A stretch of 64,000 nt of DNA. Origin: Pseudoxanthomonas sp. GM95 (GTDB taxonomy: Bacteria > Pseudomonadota > Gammaproteobacteria > Xanthomonadales > Xanthomonadaceae). Numbering within the stretch: position 1 is the stretch's first letter; every line of letters begins with the position of its first letter. Positions 1 through 8,459 of the stretch are shown here, in pieces. Under the pieces are notes generated by a model, which had not been told where the DNA came from, searched no databases, and saw nothing but the letters and a program-made list of their open reading frames with translations. Both the position numbers and the translations under genes were made by a program. The stretch lies in assembly GCF_900109775.1 (NCBI RefSeq), contig NZ_FOAX01000001.1, positions 1,240,001 through 1,304,000 of the forward strand, written 5' to 3'.

Positions 1-79
1 GGACAGGTGCGCGGATAAACTGTGCGATTGCGGCCGGCATCGATACGCAGCGCGGCCTGTCTGCTTCAGAGAATCTCGG

Positions 80-565
80 ATGATCAGCCTGCATGACGTG
101 TCCCCCTTGGCCAGATGGAGCGTGCTGGCGGTGTGGATACTGGCGGCGGCGCTGGTGCTGTGGTTCGGCCTGCGCTGGCGGCGCGGCCGACGCACTTGGG
201 GGCTGCCGGTGATCGCCGGAATGCTGGTGTTGTTTTCGCTCGTGGGCCTGGCGCTGGCCACGCGCGTGGCGACTGAGGCGCAACGCAAGCAGCAGGCGAT
301 GGCCAGGCCGCTCCCGCCGCAATCGCAGGCAGTGTGGTCAATCGTCGTGCAGCGCTGCCAGGCCTGTCATTCGGACCATGCGACGGTGATGCCGTGGGCC
401 GCGTTCGGGCTGAGTCTGGACAGCATGGACGATGTCGAGGGCAACGCCGGGGTGATCTACCGGCAGGTGGTCGAGCTGCAGGCCATGCCGATGGGCAACA
501 CCACCAAGATGAGCGCCGAGGAGCGCGCCACGATTGCGCGCTGGTACGCCACGCGCGCCCACTGA
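80..565 (+). CDS. Membrane-anchored mono-haem c-type cytochrome, PuuD C-terminus-like
   Basis: The 161-residue protein has two hydrophobic segments (about residues 10-30 and 42-62) followed by a haem-attachment motif CQACH near residue 94. The tail (ELQAMPMGNTTKMSAEE) resembles the cytochrome c tail of the urate hydroxylase PuuD, but the large PuuD membrane domain is absent. The reading frame stays open back to the window start, yet the upstream codons read as Cys/Arg-rich non-protein sequence, so I keep the ATG at 80. It probably carries electrons at the periplasmic face of the inner membrane. Substrate and partner are unknown. A terminator follows directly. Confidence 0.7.
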   Translation: MISLHDVSPLARWSVLAVWILAAALVLWFGLRWRRGRRTWGLPVIAGMLVLFSLVGLALATRVATEAQRKQQAMARPLPPQSQAVWSIVVQRCQACHSDHATVMPWAAFGLSLDSMDDVEGNAGVIYRQVVELQAMPMGNTTKMSAEERATIARWYATRAH

Positions 566-599
566 ACGCGCCACGAAATTCCAAACCCCGAAAACACGA

Positions 600-624
600 A
601 ACGCCCCTTGCGGGGCGTTCTTGG
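600..624 (+). terminator. Intrinsic terminator after the c-type cytochrome
   Basis: An 8-bp perfect stem (AACGCCCC at 600-607 with GGGGCGTT at 612-619) and a 4-base loop are followed by a short T-rich run. It lies 35 bases after the cytochrome stop. Confidence 0.75.
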
Positions 625-774
625 CGGTCTGCTGGCTTGCGAAGGCTGGCTGGCGGTGACCGGTGCACGTCGTCGCTGGCGAAAGCGGGCTGACGGCGTG
701 CGCGCAGTCTAGCCAGCCCGGAAATTCGATGACGAAATGCGAATCGTTCCTGCTTATGCGCGTCCGCCGCGGAC

Positions 775-1479
775 TCAGCCTGCCGGCGTGATCGCGTCGA
801 AGCCGGTCACGCGCGGATGGCCGTTGCAGTCGGACGTGTTGCGCGGGGTCGGGTAGTCGTCCAGGCGATCCAGCAGCACGGTCTGCAGGCCGGCCTCGCG
901 CGCGGCGTCCAGTTCGGCGACCACGTCGGAGAGGAACAGGATCTCGCCCGGCGCCATGCCGATGCGTTCGACGATGCGCGCGTAGCTGTCGGCCTCGCGC
1001 TTGCCGCCGATCTCGGTGTCGAACCAACCGGACATCAGCGGCGTCAGGTCGCCCGCATCGCTATGGCCGAAGAACAGCTTCTGCGCCGGCACCGAACCGG
1101 ACGAGTACACGTACAGCACCAGGCCTTCGGCATACCAGCGCTGCAACGCTTCGGCCGCGTCCGGATACATGTGCGCGGTGAAGTCGGCCTCGCGGAAACC
1201 CGCATCCCAGACCATGCCCTGCAGCGCCTTGAGCGCGGTGTGCTTGCGGTCGGCGTCGATCCAGTCCTGCAGCACCGCCACGCGCGCGGCATCGTCCTGC
1301 GCCTGCGGCGCATCGACGGTCACCGCATCCAGCCACGGGCGCACGTCCGGGTTGTCGGCGTTGGCGGCGATGAATTCCGGCAGCGCACGGCGCGCATACG
1401 GAAACAGCACGTCTTTGACGAAGGAAATACTGCTGGTGGTGCCCTCGATGTCGGTGAGGATTGCCTGGACGGTCGCCAT
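775..1479 (-). CDS. mtnC: Acireductone synthase (enolase-phosphatase E1)
   Basis: This HAD-superfamily enzyme of methionine salvage converts 2,3-diketo-5-methylthiopentyl-1-phosphate to acireductone, doing both enolisation and dephosphorylation. The N-terminus carries the E1 signature TDIEGTTSS with D10 and E12 in the HAD nucleophile loop. A Ser motif (VYSSGS), a Lys region (GGKREADSY) and motif IV ([12 protein letters not shown]) follow in order. The 234-residue length is normal. The ATG overlaps the mtnD stop by one base (TGATG), so translation is probably coupled. A longer in-frame start exists upstream but would lie inside mtnD. Confidence 0.95.
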   Translation of the reverse strand: MATVQAILTDIEGTTSSISFVKDVLFPYARRALPEFIAANADNPDVRPWLDAVTVDAPQAQDDAARVAVLQDWIDADRKHTALKALQGMVWDAGFREADFTAHMYPDAAEALQRWYAEGLVLYVYSSGSVPAQKLFFGHSDAGDLTPLMSGWFDTEIGGKREADSYARIVERIGMAPGEILFLSDVVAELDAAREAGLQTVLLDRLDDYPTPRNTSDCNGHPRVTGFDAITPAG

Positions 1480-2036
1480 CAGTGAGCTTTCTCGGGCGTG
1501 TAACGCGGGAAGGTCGCGGCGATGGTCTCGCCGGTGAAATGGCCGACCCAGCCATCCGGCTCGGTGAAGAAGCGGATCGCGACGAAGCTCGGTTCCTCGC
1601 CCATGTCGAACCAGTGTTTGGTGCCATCGGGCACGGCGATCAGGTCGTCCTGCACGCACTCGATCTCATAGACCTTGTCCTCCACGTGCAGGGTGAACAG
1701 GCCGGAGCCGGCGACGAAGAAGCGCACTTCGTCTTCCTTGTGGAAATGCTCGTCCAGGAACTTGGTGCGCATTTCGGCGCGCGCAGGATGGTCCGGCGCG
1801 ATGCTCACCACGTCCACGGATTTGAAGCCTCGCTCACTCACCAGGCGATCGATGTCGGCGCGATAGGCGTCCATGACGTCTTCCGGTGCGGCGCCCGGGG
1901 CGATCGCCTTGGAGGCTTTCCAGCGTTCGAACAGCACGCCGATCTTGTGCAGCTCGGTGGCGATGAAATCCGGGTCGTAGCTGGCAAACAGCGGCGTGGC
2001 CGGGTCGGCGTGGTCGAAGATGCGAAGGCGGCTCAT
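1479..2036 (-). CDS. mtnD: Acireductone dioxygenase
   Basis: The 185-residue cupin oxidises acireductone with O2, to the methionine precursor 2-keto-4-methylthiobutyrate plus formate when Fe2+ is bound, or to an off-pathway CO-releasing product when Ni2+ is bound. The metal ligands are visible as HFHKEDE (two His and one Glu) and a later His in TKHWFDMG. It sits between mtnB and mtnC in pathway-consistent order on the minus strand and overlaps mtnC by one base. Confidence 0.95.
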   Translation of the reverse strand: MSRLRIFDHADPATPLFASYDPDFIATELHKIGVLFERWKASKAIAPGAAPEDVMDAYRADIDRLVSERGFKSVDVVSIAPDHPARAEMRTKFLDEHFHKEDEVRFFVAGSGLFTLHVEDKVYEIECVQDDLIAVPDGTKHWFDMGEEPSFVAIRFFTEPDGWVGHFTGETIAATFPRYTPEKAH

Positions 2037-2153
2037 GGCAGGGCTCCTGGCGGGGGCGAAGGCCGGGCGGGAAAGGGTAACAAGTGCGGACGGCGGGCAG
2101 CGTTGCCAAGGCGCAACGCTGCGGGCGGCTTCAAAACGGGTGGCGCCGGCGGG

Positions 2154-2795
2154 TCAGCCGCGGGCGCCGAGCTTGCGCAGTTCCAGCTCGCAGTGAAACA
2201 GGAACTCAAAAGCTTCCAGGTGGCGGCGCGCCTCGGCCATCGTCCGGCCCCACGCATACAGGCCGTGGCCGTCGATCAGGTAGCCCCACAGCGGGCGCTC
2301 GTCGAGCAGGGCATCGACCTGGGCGGCCAGGATGTTCATGTCCTGGGTGTTGGCGAAGACGGGCACGTCGACGGCCATCTCGTGGGTGCTGTTGCCGTGG
2401 AAGGCCTTGAGCAGCTCGTAGCCTTCCAGGCGGATGTGGCCGGCGCTGGCGTACAGGCGCGAGGCGATGGTCTGCACCGGCGAATGGGTGTGCAGCACGC
2501 AGCCCACGTCCGGGAAGCGTTTGTACAGCTGGGTGTGCAGCAGGGTTTCGGCCGAAGGGCGCTTGTCGGTCGCCACCGGCGCGCCTTCGAAGTCCACGAC
2601 CATGATGTGCTCGCGGCCCATGCGGCCCTTGTCCGCGCCGGAGACGGTGATCGCGGCATGGCGATCGTCCAGCCGTTCGGAGAAGTTGCTGCTGGTGGCG
2701 GGCGTCCAGCCGAGCGCGGCCAGTTCGGCCACGTTGGCGGTGATCTCGTCGGCCAGGGCGGCCAGGCGTGCGGCGTCGTAGGGCAGGGTGTTCAT
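2154..2795 (-). CDS. mtnB: Methylthioribulose-1-phosphate dehydratase
   Basis: This class II aldolase-fold zinc enzyme dehydrates 5-methylthioribulose-1-phosphate in methionine salvage. Zinc ligands are seen in VLHTHSPVQ and a third His in [17 protein letters not shown] is the substrate-phosphate region typical of the fold. I chose the ATG at 2795 (MNTLPYDA, 213 residues) over an upstream in-frame start that lies close to the permease terminator. A gap of 117 bases separates it from mtnD, and the three mtn genes likely form one operon. Confidence 0.93.
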   Translation of the reverse strand: MNTLPYDAARLAALADEITANVAELAALGWTPATSSNFSERLDDRHAAITVSGADKGRMGREHIMVVDFEGAPVATDKRPSAETLLHTQLYKRFPDVGCVLHTHSPVQTIASRLYASAGHIRLEGYELLKAFHGNSTHEMAVDVPVFANTQDMNILAAQVDALLDERPLWGYLIDGHGLYAWGRTMAEARRHLEAFEFLFHCELELRKLGARG

Positions 2796-2817
2796 GCGGG
2801 GAATTTTACCCGGATAC

Positions 2818-2845
2818 AAAAACGGCGCGGGTGACCGCGCCGTTT
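2818..2845 (-). terminator. Intrinsic terminator after the amino-acid permease
   Basis: An 11-bp perfect stem (2820-2830 with 2835-2845, loop GTGA) is followed on the minus strand by TTTTTGT. It lies between the permease stop at 2871 and the mtnB start at 2795, so it insulates the mtn genes from the permease. Confidence 0.85.
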
Positions 2846-2870
2846 CCGTTGTGCTGCGAGGTGGCAGGCG

Positions 2871-4418
2871 TTACGCCTGCGGACCCTCGTGGAACTTGGG
2901 TTCCGGCGGCATGCTGTCGCCATCGTCCTGGGGCTCGTTGCCCGGGATCATGTGGCTGCGCTTGTAGCCGTACAGGAAGTACACCACCAGGCCGATCGCC
3001 GCCCAACCGAAGAACAGGCCGATGGTGTAGCCGGAGAGGTTGACGAACAAAAGGATGCAGCCGGCAATGGCCAGGATGCAGGTGACCCACACGAACGGCG
3101 TCTTGAACGGGCGCGGGCGGTTGGGTTGCTTCTTGCGCAGGATCAACACGCCCACCGCCACCATGATGAAGGCGAACAGCGTGCCCGAGTTGGAGATGTC
3201 GGCCAGCATGCCGACCGGGAACAGCGCTCCGAACAGGGCTACGAACACGCCGGTGATCATCGTGATGATGTGCGGGGTATGGAACTTCGGGTGGACCTTG
3301 GACAGGCGGGCCGGCAGCAGGCCATCGCGCGACATGGTGAAGAAGATGCGGGTCTGGCCGTAGATCATCATCAGGATGACGGTCGGCAGGGCCAGCGCAG
3401 CGACGATGCCGATCGCGTTACCCACCCAGTCCCAGCCCAGCACGCGCAGCACGTGGGCCAGCGGCTCGTGGCTGCAGACCAGGGCTTCGGCGTTGGCCGG
3501 CAGTGCGCAGGCGGCGGCGAACTCCTTGCTGCCCGGGGCGATGGCGGCACCGGCGGCGTCGAACAGCGGCTGGGCGCCCATCGAGCCGACCGCGCCGTAG
3601 CCGACCAGCATGTAGAAGATGGTGCAGATCACCAGCGAGCCGATCAGGCCGATCGGGATGTTGCGGTTGGGGTTCTTGGTTTCCTCGGCCGCGGTGGAGA
3701 CCGCATCGAAGCCGACGTAGGCGAAGAAGATCGACGCCGCCGCACCCAGTACGCCCACGCCGCCCATCGGGCTGCCCCAGCCGGTCGGGAAGAAAGGCTG
3801 GAAGTTGGTGTCCTGCGAAGCCGGCACGGCGATGGAGATGAACACGATCAGCGCGACGATCTTCATCGTCACCAGGACCGCGTTGACCCAGGCGCTCTTG
3901 CTGGTGCCCAGCACCAGCAAGCCGGTAATCACCAGCGAGATCACGCAGGCCAGCAGGTTGAACACGCCACCGGCCTGCGGGCCGGCCTTCAACGCCATGG
4001 GCAGGCCATAGCCGGCACTGTCGAGCAAGCCGTTCATGTAGCCGGACCAGCCGACCGCGACCGCGCCTGCGGCCACCGCGTATTCCAGGACCAAGGCCCA
4101 GCCGACGATCCAGGCCAGCAATTCGCCCAGCACGCCGTAGGTATAGGTGTAGGCAGAGCCGGCGACGGGGACCATCGCGGCCAGTTCGGCGTAGGCCAGG
4201 GCGGCCAGCGCGCAGACGATGGCGGCGATGACGAAGGCCACCATCAGGCCGGGGCCGGCTTTCTGGCCCGCTTCGGCGGTCAGGACGAAGATACCGGTGC
4301 CGATGACTGCGCCGATACCAAGCATGGTGAGCTGGAAGGCACCGAGCTGGCGGGTGAGCGCCTTTTTCTCGGCGGTCTCAAGAATTTTTTCAAGCGGCTT
4401 GACGCGCCAGAACAGCAT
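2871..4418 (-). CDS. APC-family amino-acid permease, cationic amino-acid transporter type
   Basis: The 515-residue protein has about twelve or more hydrophobic segments in the inner membrane. It starts with the CAT-type N-terminus (FWRVKPLEKI) and has the conserved first helix GIGAVIGTGIFVLT, followed by AGPGLMVAFVIAA and GFDAVSTAAEETKNP, all typical of APC permeases. A hydrophilic loop of about 50 residues around 295-345 contains three Cys residues. Substrate is inferred only as an amino acid or polyamine. The ATG at 4418 is preceded by GGGG at SD distance; an earlier in-frame start gives a non-conserved Arg/Pro-rich extension. Confidence 0.88.
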   Translation of the reverse strand: MLFWRVKPLEKILETAEKKALTRQLGAFQLTMLGIGAVIGTGIFVLTAEAGQKAGPGLMVAFVIAAIVCALAALAYAELAAMVPVAGSAYTYTYGVLGELLAWIVGWALVLEYAVAAGAVAVGWSGYMNGLLDSAGYGLPMALKAGPQAGGVFNLLACVISLVITGLLVLGTSKSAWVNAVLVTMKIVALIVFISIAVPASQDTNFQPFFPTGWGSPMGGVGVLGAAASIFFAYVGFDAVSTAAEETKNPNRNIPIGLIGSLVICTIFYMLVGYGAVGSMGAQPLFDAAGAAIAPGSKEFAAACALPANAEALVCSHEPLAHVLRVLGWDWVGNAIGIVAALALPTVILMMIYGQTRIFFTMSRDGLLPARLSKVHPKFHTPHIITMITGVFVALFGALFPVGMLADISNSGTLFAFIMVAVGVLILRKKQPNRPRPFKTPFVWVTCILAIAGCILLFVNLSGYTIGLFFGWAAIGLVVYFLYGYKRSHMIPGNEPQDDGDSMPPEPKFHEGPQA

Positions 4419-4582
4419 TCGGTGATCCCCAGGGTCGGTAAAGCGGAAAGGACCCGCTTGCCCCCTTGGCGCGCGGATACGACCGCCGAACCTTACCCGG
4501 CATGCTGTCGGTTGCACAAGTTACCTTGTGCCCTTGTCGCTCCGGTGACAATAACGGGGTCGATCCTTGTCCGAGTTCCCCC

Positions 4583-5140
4583 ATGCCCGACCTGCTGCGC
4601 GCCCGCCTGACCTCCCAGTTTGATGACTATTTTCAGCGCTGGCCCAAGGAGATGGCCGCCGATCGTGGGTTTTCGGCGCTGCTGGCCGAGCCGGATCCTT
4701 TTGTCCGCGCGCGCCTGGAAGGCCACTTCACCGCTTCGGCCTGGCTGGTCAGTGCCGACGGCACGCGCGTGCTGCTGATGCATCACGCCAAGCTATTGCG
4801 CTGGCTGCAGCCCGGCGGTCACGCCGATGGCGACGTTGACCTGTCGCGCGTGGCCTTGAAGGAAGCCGAGGAAGAAACCGGCCTCACCGGCCTGGTGCTG
4901 GACGATCCGGCGGTCTTCGATCTGGATTGCCACTGGATCCCGGAGCGCAAGGACGTGCCAGGGCACTGGCACTTCGATGTGCGCTACGTGGTGCGTGCCG
5001 GCGGCGGCGAGACCTTCGTCGGCAACCATGAGTCGCTGGGACTGGCGTGGCGCCCGGTGGCCGAGGTGGCAGCTGATCCGGACGAATCATTGAGCCGCAT
5101 GGCCGGCAAGTGGCTGGCGCGGCAGGCGGCGTCTGACTGA
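4583..5140 (+). CDS. Nudix hydrolase
   Basis: The 185-residue protein carries a Nudix box near residue 78: GGHADGDVDLSRVALKEAEE then ETGL. The catalytic REUXEE core reads KEAEEE, and the usual first Glu of the box is Val, as in a subgroup with a GGH(A/V)DGD motif. It likely hydrolyses a nucleoside-diphosphate-linked compound in the cytoplasm; the substrate cannot be told. The start chosen (MPDLLRARL) gives the usual N-terminus; the preceding in-frame sequence does not look coding. Confidence 0.88.
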   Translation: MPDLLRARLTSQFDDYFQRWPKEMAADRGFSALLAEPDPFVRARLEGHFTASAWLVSADGTRVLLMHHAKLLRWLQPGGHADGDVDLSRVALKEAEEETGLTGLVLDDPAVFDLDCHWIPERKDVPGHWHFDVRYVVRAGGGETFVGNHESLGLAWRPVAEVAADPDESLSRMAGKWLARQAASD

Positions 5141-5176
5141 TCGTCGTTGCCCGATGCTGGGCGACGCAGAAATGAA

Positions 5177-5246
5177 TGTGGGAGCCGTTTCAGCGGCGAT
5201 GAGGCGTTCTCACTAAAGCCTCATCGCCGCTGAAGCGGCTCCCACA
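5177..5246. repeat. REP-like extragenic palindrome
   Basis: Two 29-base arms (5177-5205 and 5218-5246) are inverted copies with one mismatch around a 12-base loop. The arm begins TGTGGGAGCCG(C/T)TTCAGCGG, the style of REP elements in Pseudomonas and xanthomonads. It lies between the convergent Nudix and serA genes and may also act as a bidirectional transcription end or mRNA stabiliser. This is the only copy I saw in the window. Confidence 0.8.
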
Positions 5247-5293
5247 CAACAATTCAACAAGCGCAGTCGCGCCGACCGAAGCCGCCGCGGGCC

Positions 5294-6532
5294 TCAGTAG
5301 AGGACGCGCACCCGCAGCGTGCCGTCGATGGCGGCCAGCGCGTCTTTCAGCTCCGTGGTCTGTTCTTCGGAGGCGGTCACGTCGATCACCACGTAGCCGA
5401 CCTGCGGATCGGTGCGCAGGAACTGGCCGTCGATGTTGATGCCCTGGCCGCGGAACACATCGTTGATCTGCGACAGCACGCCTGGCACGTTGCGGTGGAT
5501 GTGCAGGATGCGGCGGCTGCCTTCGTGGCCGGGCAAAGTGACTTCGGGGAAGTTCACCGCCGACAGGGTGCTGCCGTTGTCGCTGTAGCGCACCAGCTTG
5601 GCCGCGACCTCGATGCCGATGTTGTCCTGCGCTTCCAGGGTGCTGCCGCCGACGTGCGGGGTCAGGATCACCTGGTCCAGGCCGGCCAGCGGCGAGACGA
5701 ACGCATCGCCATTGCCCTTGGGTTCGACCGGGAACACGTCCACCGCCGCGCCACCAACCTGGCCGGACTTGAGCGCCTCGGCCAGTGCGTCGATATCGAC
5801 CACGGTGCCGCGCGAGGCGTTGATCAGGTGCGCGCCCTTCTTCATGCCGGCGATCTGCGCCGCGCCGAACATGTCCTTGGTGGACGGCGTTTCCGGCACA
5901 TGCAGGGTGACCACGTCCGAGCGCTCCAGCAGGTCCTCAAGGCTCAGTGCCGGGCTGGCGTTGCCCAGCGAGAGCTTGGTTTCGATGTCGTGGAAGATCA
6001 CCTTCATGCCCATCGCCTCGGCCAGCACGCCGACCTGGGTGCCGATGTGGCCATAGCCGATGATGCCCAGGGTCTTGCCACGCACTTCGTGGCTGCCCAG
6101 CGCTGACTTGGACCAGCCGCCGCGATGGCATTCGGCGCTCTTCTGCGGGATGCCGCGCATCAGCATGATCGACTGGGCGATCACCAGTTCGGCGACGCTG
6201 CGGGTGTTGGAATAGGGCGCGTTGAACACCGGGATGCCGGCCAGTTCGGCCGCTTCGGTGTCGACCTGGTTGGTACCGATGCAGAAGCAGCCGACCGCGA
6301 TCAGGCGGCGCGCGTGCGACAGCACCTCTTCGGTCAGCTGGGTGCGCGAGCGGATGCCGATGATGTGGGCTTCGGCGATGCGCGCCTTGAGCTCGTCTTC
6401 CGGCAGCGACTTGGTGTGGAACTCGATCTGGCTGTAGCCGGCGGCCTGGAACACATCGACGGCGGACTGGCTGACGCCTTCCAGCAGCAGGACGCGGATG
6501 TCTTCCTTCGGGAACGAGGTCTTCTTCGACAT
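5294..6532 (-). CDS. serA: D-3-phosphoglycerate dehydrogenase
   Basis: It catalyses the first step of serine synthesis, 3-phosphoglycerate to 3-phosphohydroxypyruvate. The 412 residues match the E. coli-type enzyme: catalytic Arg in NASRGTVVD, NAD-binding GYGHIGTQVG, catalytic His in ILTPHVGGST, and a C-terminal ACT domain (from about 335, HRNVPGVLSQINDVF) that usually binds L-serine for feedback. Enzymes of this type often reduce 2-ketoglutarate to D-2-hydroxyglutarate to regenerate NAD+. The divergent neighbour starting at 6675 fits as the enzyme that recycles that product. Confidence 0.96.
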   Translation of the reverse strand: MSKKTSFPKEDIRVLLLEGVSQSAVDVFQAAGYSQIEFHTKSLPEDELKARIAEAHIIGIRSRTQLTEEVLSHARRLIAVGCFCIGTNQVDTEAAELAGIPVFNAPYSNTRSVAELVIAQSIMLMRGIPQKSAECHRGGWSKSALGSHEVRGKTLGIIGYGHIGTQVGVLAEAMGMKVIFHDIETKLSLGNASPALSLEDLLERSDVVTLHVPETPSTKDMFGAAQIAGMKKGAHLINASRGTVVDIDALAEALKSGQVGGAAVDVFPVEPKGNGDAFVSPLAGLDQVILTPHVGGSTLEAQDNIGIEVAAKLVRYSDNGSTLSAVNFPEVTLPGHEGSRRILHIHRNVPGVLSQINDVFRGQGINIDGQFLRTDPQVGYVVIDVTASEEQTTELKDALAAIDGTLRVRVLY

Positions 6533-6674
6533 GATTTCAGGTGGGGGCGGGCCAAGCGGGGCGCCACTATGCCACGGGCTTTCTTAAGCTGCGCGGTGCG
6601 CCGGCTGGACGTGGCGTTGCGCTGCTGGCACGCTGGCGCACCTTGGATTTCTAGCGGTTTCACGCGCAACTGTC

Positions 6675-8063
6675 ATGACCGATTCTTTGCTGGATTCCCT
6701 TCATTCGGCCGTGCCGGAACTGCGCCTGAAAACCGACGCCGGCGACCTGGAACACTACGGTCGCGACTGGACCCGTCGCTGGACGCCCAACCCGCTGGCC
6801 ATCGCGCTTCCGGGCAGCGTCGAGGAAGTGCAGGCGGTGATGCGCTGGGCCAGCGAACATGCGGTCAAGGTCGTGCCTTCGGGCGGCCGTACCGGACTGT
6901 CCGGCGGTGCGGTGGCGGCCAATGGCGAGCTGGTGCTGAGCCTGGAGCGCCTGAACAAACCGCTGTCCTTCGATCGCGTGGATCGCACGCTGACCGTGCA
7001 GGCCGGCATGCCGCTGGAAGCCGTGCACAACGCGGCGCGCGAGGAAGGCCTGGAATATCCGGTGGATTTCGCCGCGCGCGGCTCGTGCTCGATCGGCGGC
7101 AACATCGCCACCAATGCTGGCGGCATCCGCGTGATCCGCTATGGCAATACGCGCGAATGGATCGCCGGATTGAAGGTGGTCACCGCCGATGGCGAACTGC
7201 TCGATCTCAATCGCGCCCTGGTCAAGAACTCGAGCGGCTACGACATCCGCCAGCTGATGATCGGCTCGGAAGGCACGCTGGGCATCGTGGTCGAAGCCAC
7301 GCTGCGCCTGACCGATCCGCCGCCGCCGACCAACGTGATGCTGCTGGCGCTGACCAGCTTCGAAGCGCTGATGGAGGTGTTCGCCGCGTTCCGCGAGCGC
7401 CTGCAGCTGGAGGCGTTCGAATTCTTCACCGACATCGCGCTCAAGCACGTGCTGGCACATGGCGCGGTCAAGCCGTTCGATGAAGTGCATCCGTATTACG
7501 TGGTCACCGAATTCGCCACCGGCGACGAAGCGAAAGAGGCCGCGGCGATGGCCGCGTTCGAGGCCTGCATGGAGGCCGGCTGGGTCGCCGACGGCGTGAT
7601 CAGCCAGTCCGATGCCCAGGCCCAGCAGCTGTGGCGCCTGCGCGAGGGCATCACCGAATCGCTGGCGCCGCACGTGCCTTACAAGAACGATGTGTCGGTG
7701 CGGATCTCGCGCATGCCGGCCTTCCTGGAAGAAACGCAGAAGCTGCTGGGCGAGGCCTATCCGCAGTTCGAGGTGGTGTGGTTCGGCCACATCGGCGACG
7801 GCAACCTGCACATCAACGTGCTCAAGCCTGCCGACATGGCGCAGGCAGATTTCGTCCGCGATTGCGAGCAGGTCACCAAGCTGCTGGCGCAGGCGCTCAA
7901 GGCGCACGAAGGCAGCATCTCGGCCGAACACGGTATTGGTTTGGTCAAGAAAAACTACCTGGACAGCACCCGTGGCCCGGCCGAGATCGCGCTGATGCGT
8001 GGCATCCGCCAGGCGATGGATCCAGCCGGCCTGCTGAACCCTGGCAAGCTGTTCGACGCCTGA
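6675..8063 (+). CDS. FAD-linked D-2-hydroxyglutarate dehydrogenase (FAD-binding oxidase/transferase family)
   Basis: The 462-residue protein is a PCMH-type FAD flavoprotein: PSGGRTGLSGGAVA (FAD pyrophosphate region near residue 75), SIGGNIATNAGG, KNSSGYD and MIGSEGTLGI, then a C-terminal domain with metal/substrate His in GHIGDGNLHINV and EHGIGL. The family includes D-lactate dehydrogenase, glycolate oxidase subunit GlcD and D-2-hydroxyglutarate dehydrogenase. Divergent placement next to serA, as reported for Pseudomonas, favours the last. It would pass electrons via an electron-transfer flavoprotein or quinone. Confidence 0.88.
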   Translation: MTDSLLDSLHSAVPELRLKTDAGDLEHYGRDWTRRWTPNPLAIALPGSVEEVQAVMRWASEHAVKVVPSGGRTGLSGGAVAANGELVLSLERLNKPLSFDRVDRTLTVQAGMPLEAVHNAAREEGLEYPVDFAARGSCSIGGNIATNAGGIRVIRYGNTREWIAGLKVVTADGELLDLNRALVKNSSGYDIRQLMIGSEGTLGIVVEATLRLTDPPPPTNVMLLALTSFEALMEVFAAFRERLQLEAFEFFTDIALKHVLAHGAVKPFDEVHPYYVVTEFATGDEAKEAAAMAAFEACMEAGWVADGVISQSDAQAQQLWRLREGITESLAPHVPYKNDVSVRISRMPAFLEETQKLLGEAYPQFEVVWFGHIGDGNLHINVLKPADMAQADFVRDCEQVTKLLAQALKAHEGSISAEHGIGLVKKNYLDSTRGPAEIALMRGIRQAMDPAGLLNPGKLFDA

Positions 8064-8147
8064 ACCCGCCAGGCGTGGGTGCAGGCGGGTGATCGGATGC
8101 AGTAGCCTTTGCGGCATCGATCCCCCGAGTTGAATGGAGTCACGTAC

Positions 8148-8459
8148 ATGCGTCTACGCATCGCCACCGTCCTGCTGCTCGCGTGCAGCGCACCGGCCTG
8201 GGCTTCTTCGAGTGCGGGTGGGACCTCCGCCGCCGGATCTTCGGCAGGATCAGCCGGATCTTCGGCTTCCTCTGACAGTTCCTCTGGTGATGACAAGCTG
8301 GTGCTGGAAGCGCGCGTGGACGCGGCGAGTTTCGTGGCCAGCAACGGCCAGATCCGCGGCGCGCGGCTTGAAGCGGCGCTGCGCAACCTGCGCGAGCGTG
8401 ATGTCGCCGCCCGCGATGCCTCGGACTTGCAACTGGCACAGGCCATCCTGGCACTGTGA
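8148..8459 (+). CDS. Secreted Ser/Gly-rich small protein, unknown function
   Basis: The 103-residue product starts with a clear signal peptide (MRLRIATVLLLACSAPAWA) and a low-complexity Ser/Gly/Ala stretch at about 20-48. A short conserved-looking tail (VDAASFVASNGQIRGARLEA) with a predicted helix follows. The stop overlaps the ATG of the following DUF4105 gene by one base (TGATG), so the two are very likely co-translated and may act together in the envelope. I do not recognise a family. Confidence 0.7.
   Translation: MRLRIATVLLLACSAPAWASSSAGGTSAAGSSAGSAGSSASSDSSSGDDKLVLEARVDAASFVASNGQIRGARLEAALRNLRERDVAARDASDLQLAQAILAL

Noticed and set aside
1-79. Upstream continuation of the first cytochrome gene through the open frame at the window start
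   Set aside because: The translated codons are Cys/Arg-rich without any resemblance to a PuuD membrane domain; only sequence beyond the edge could settle it.
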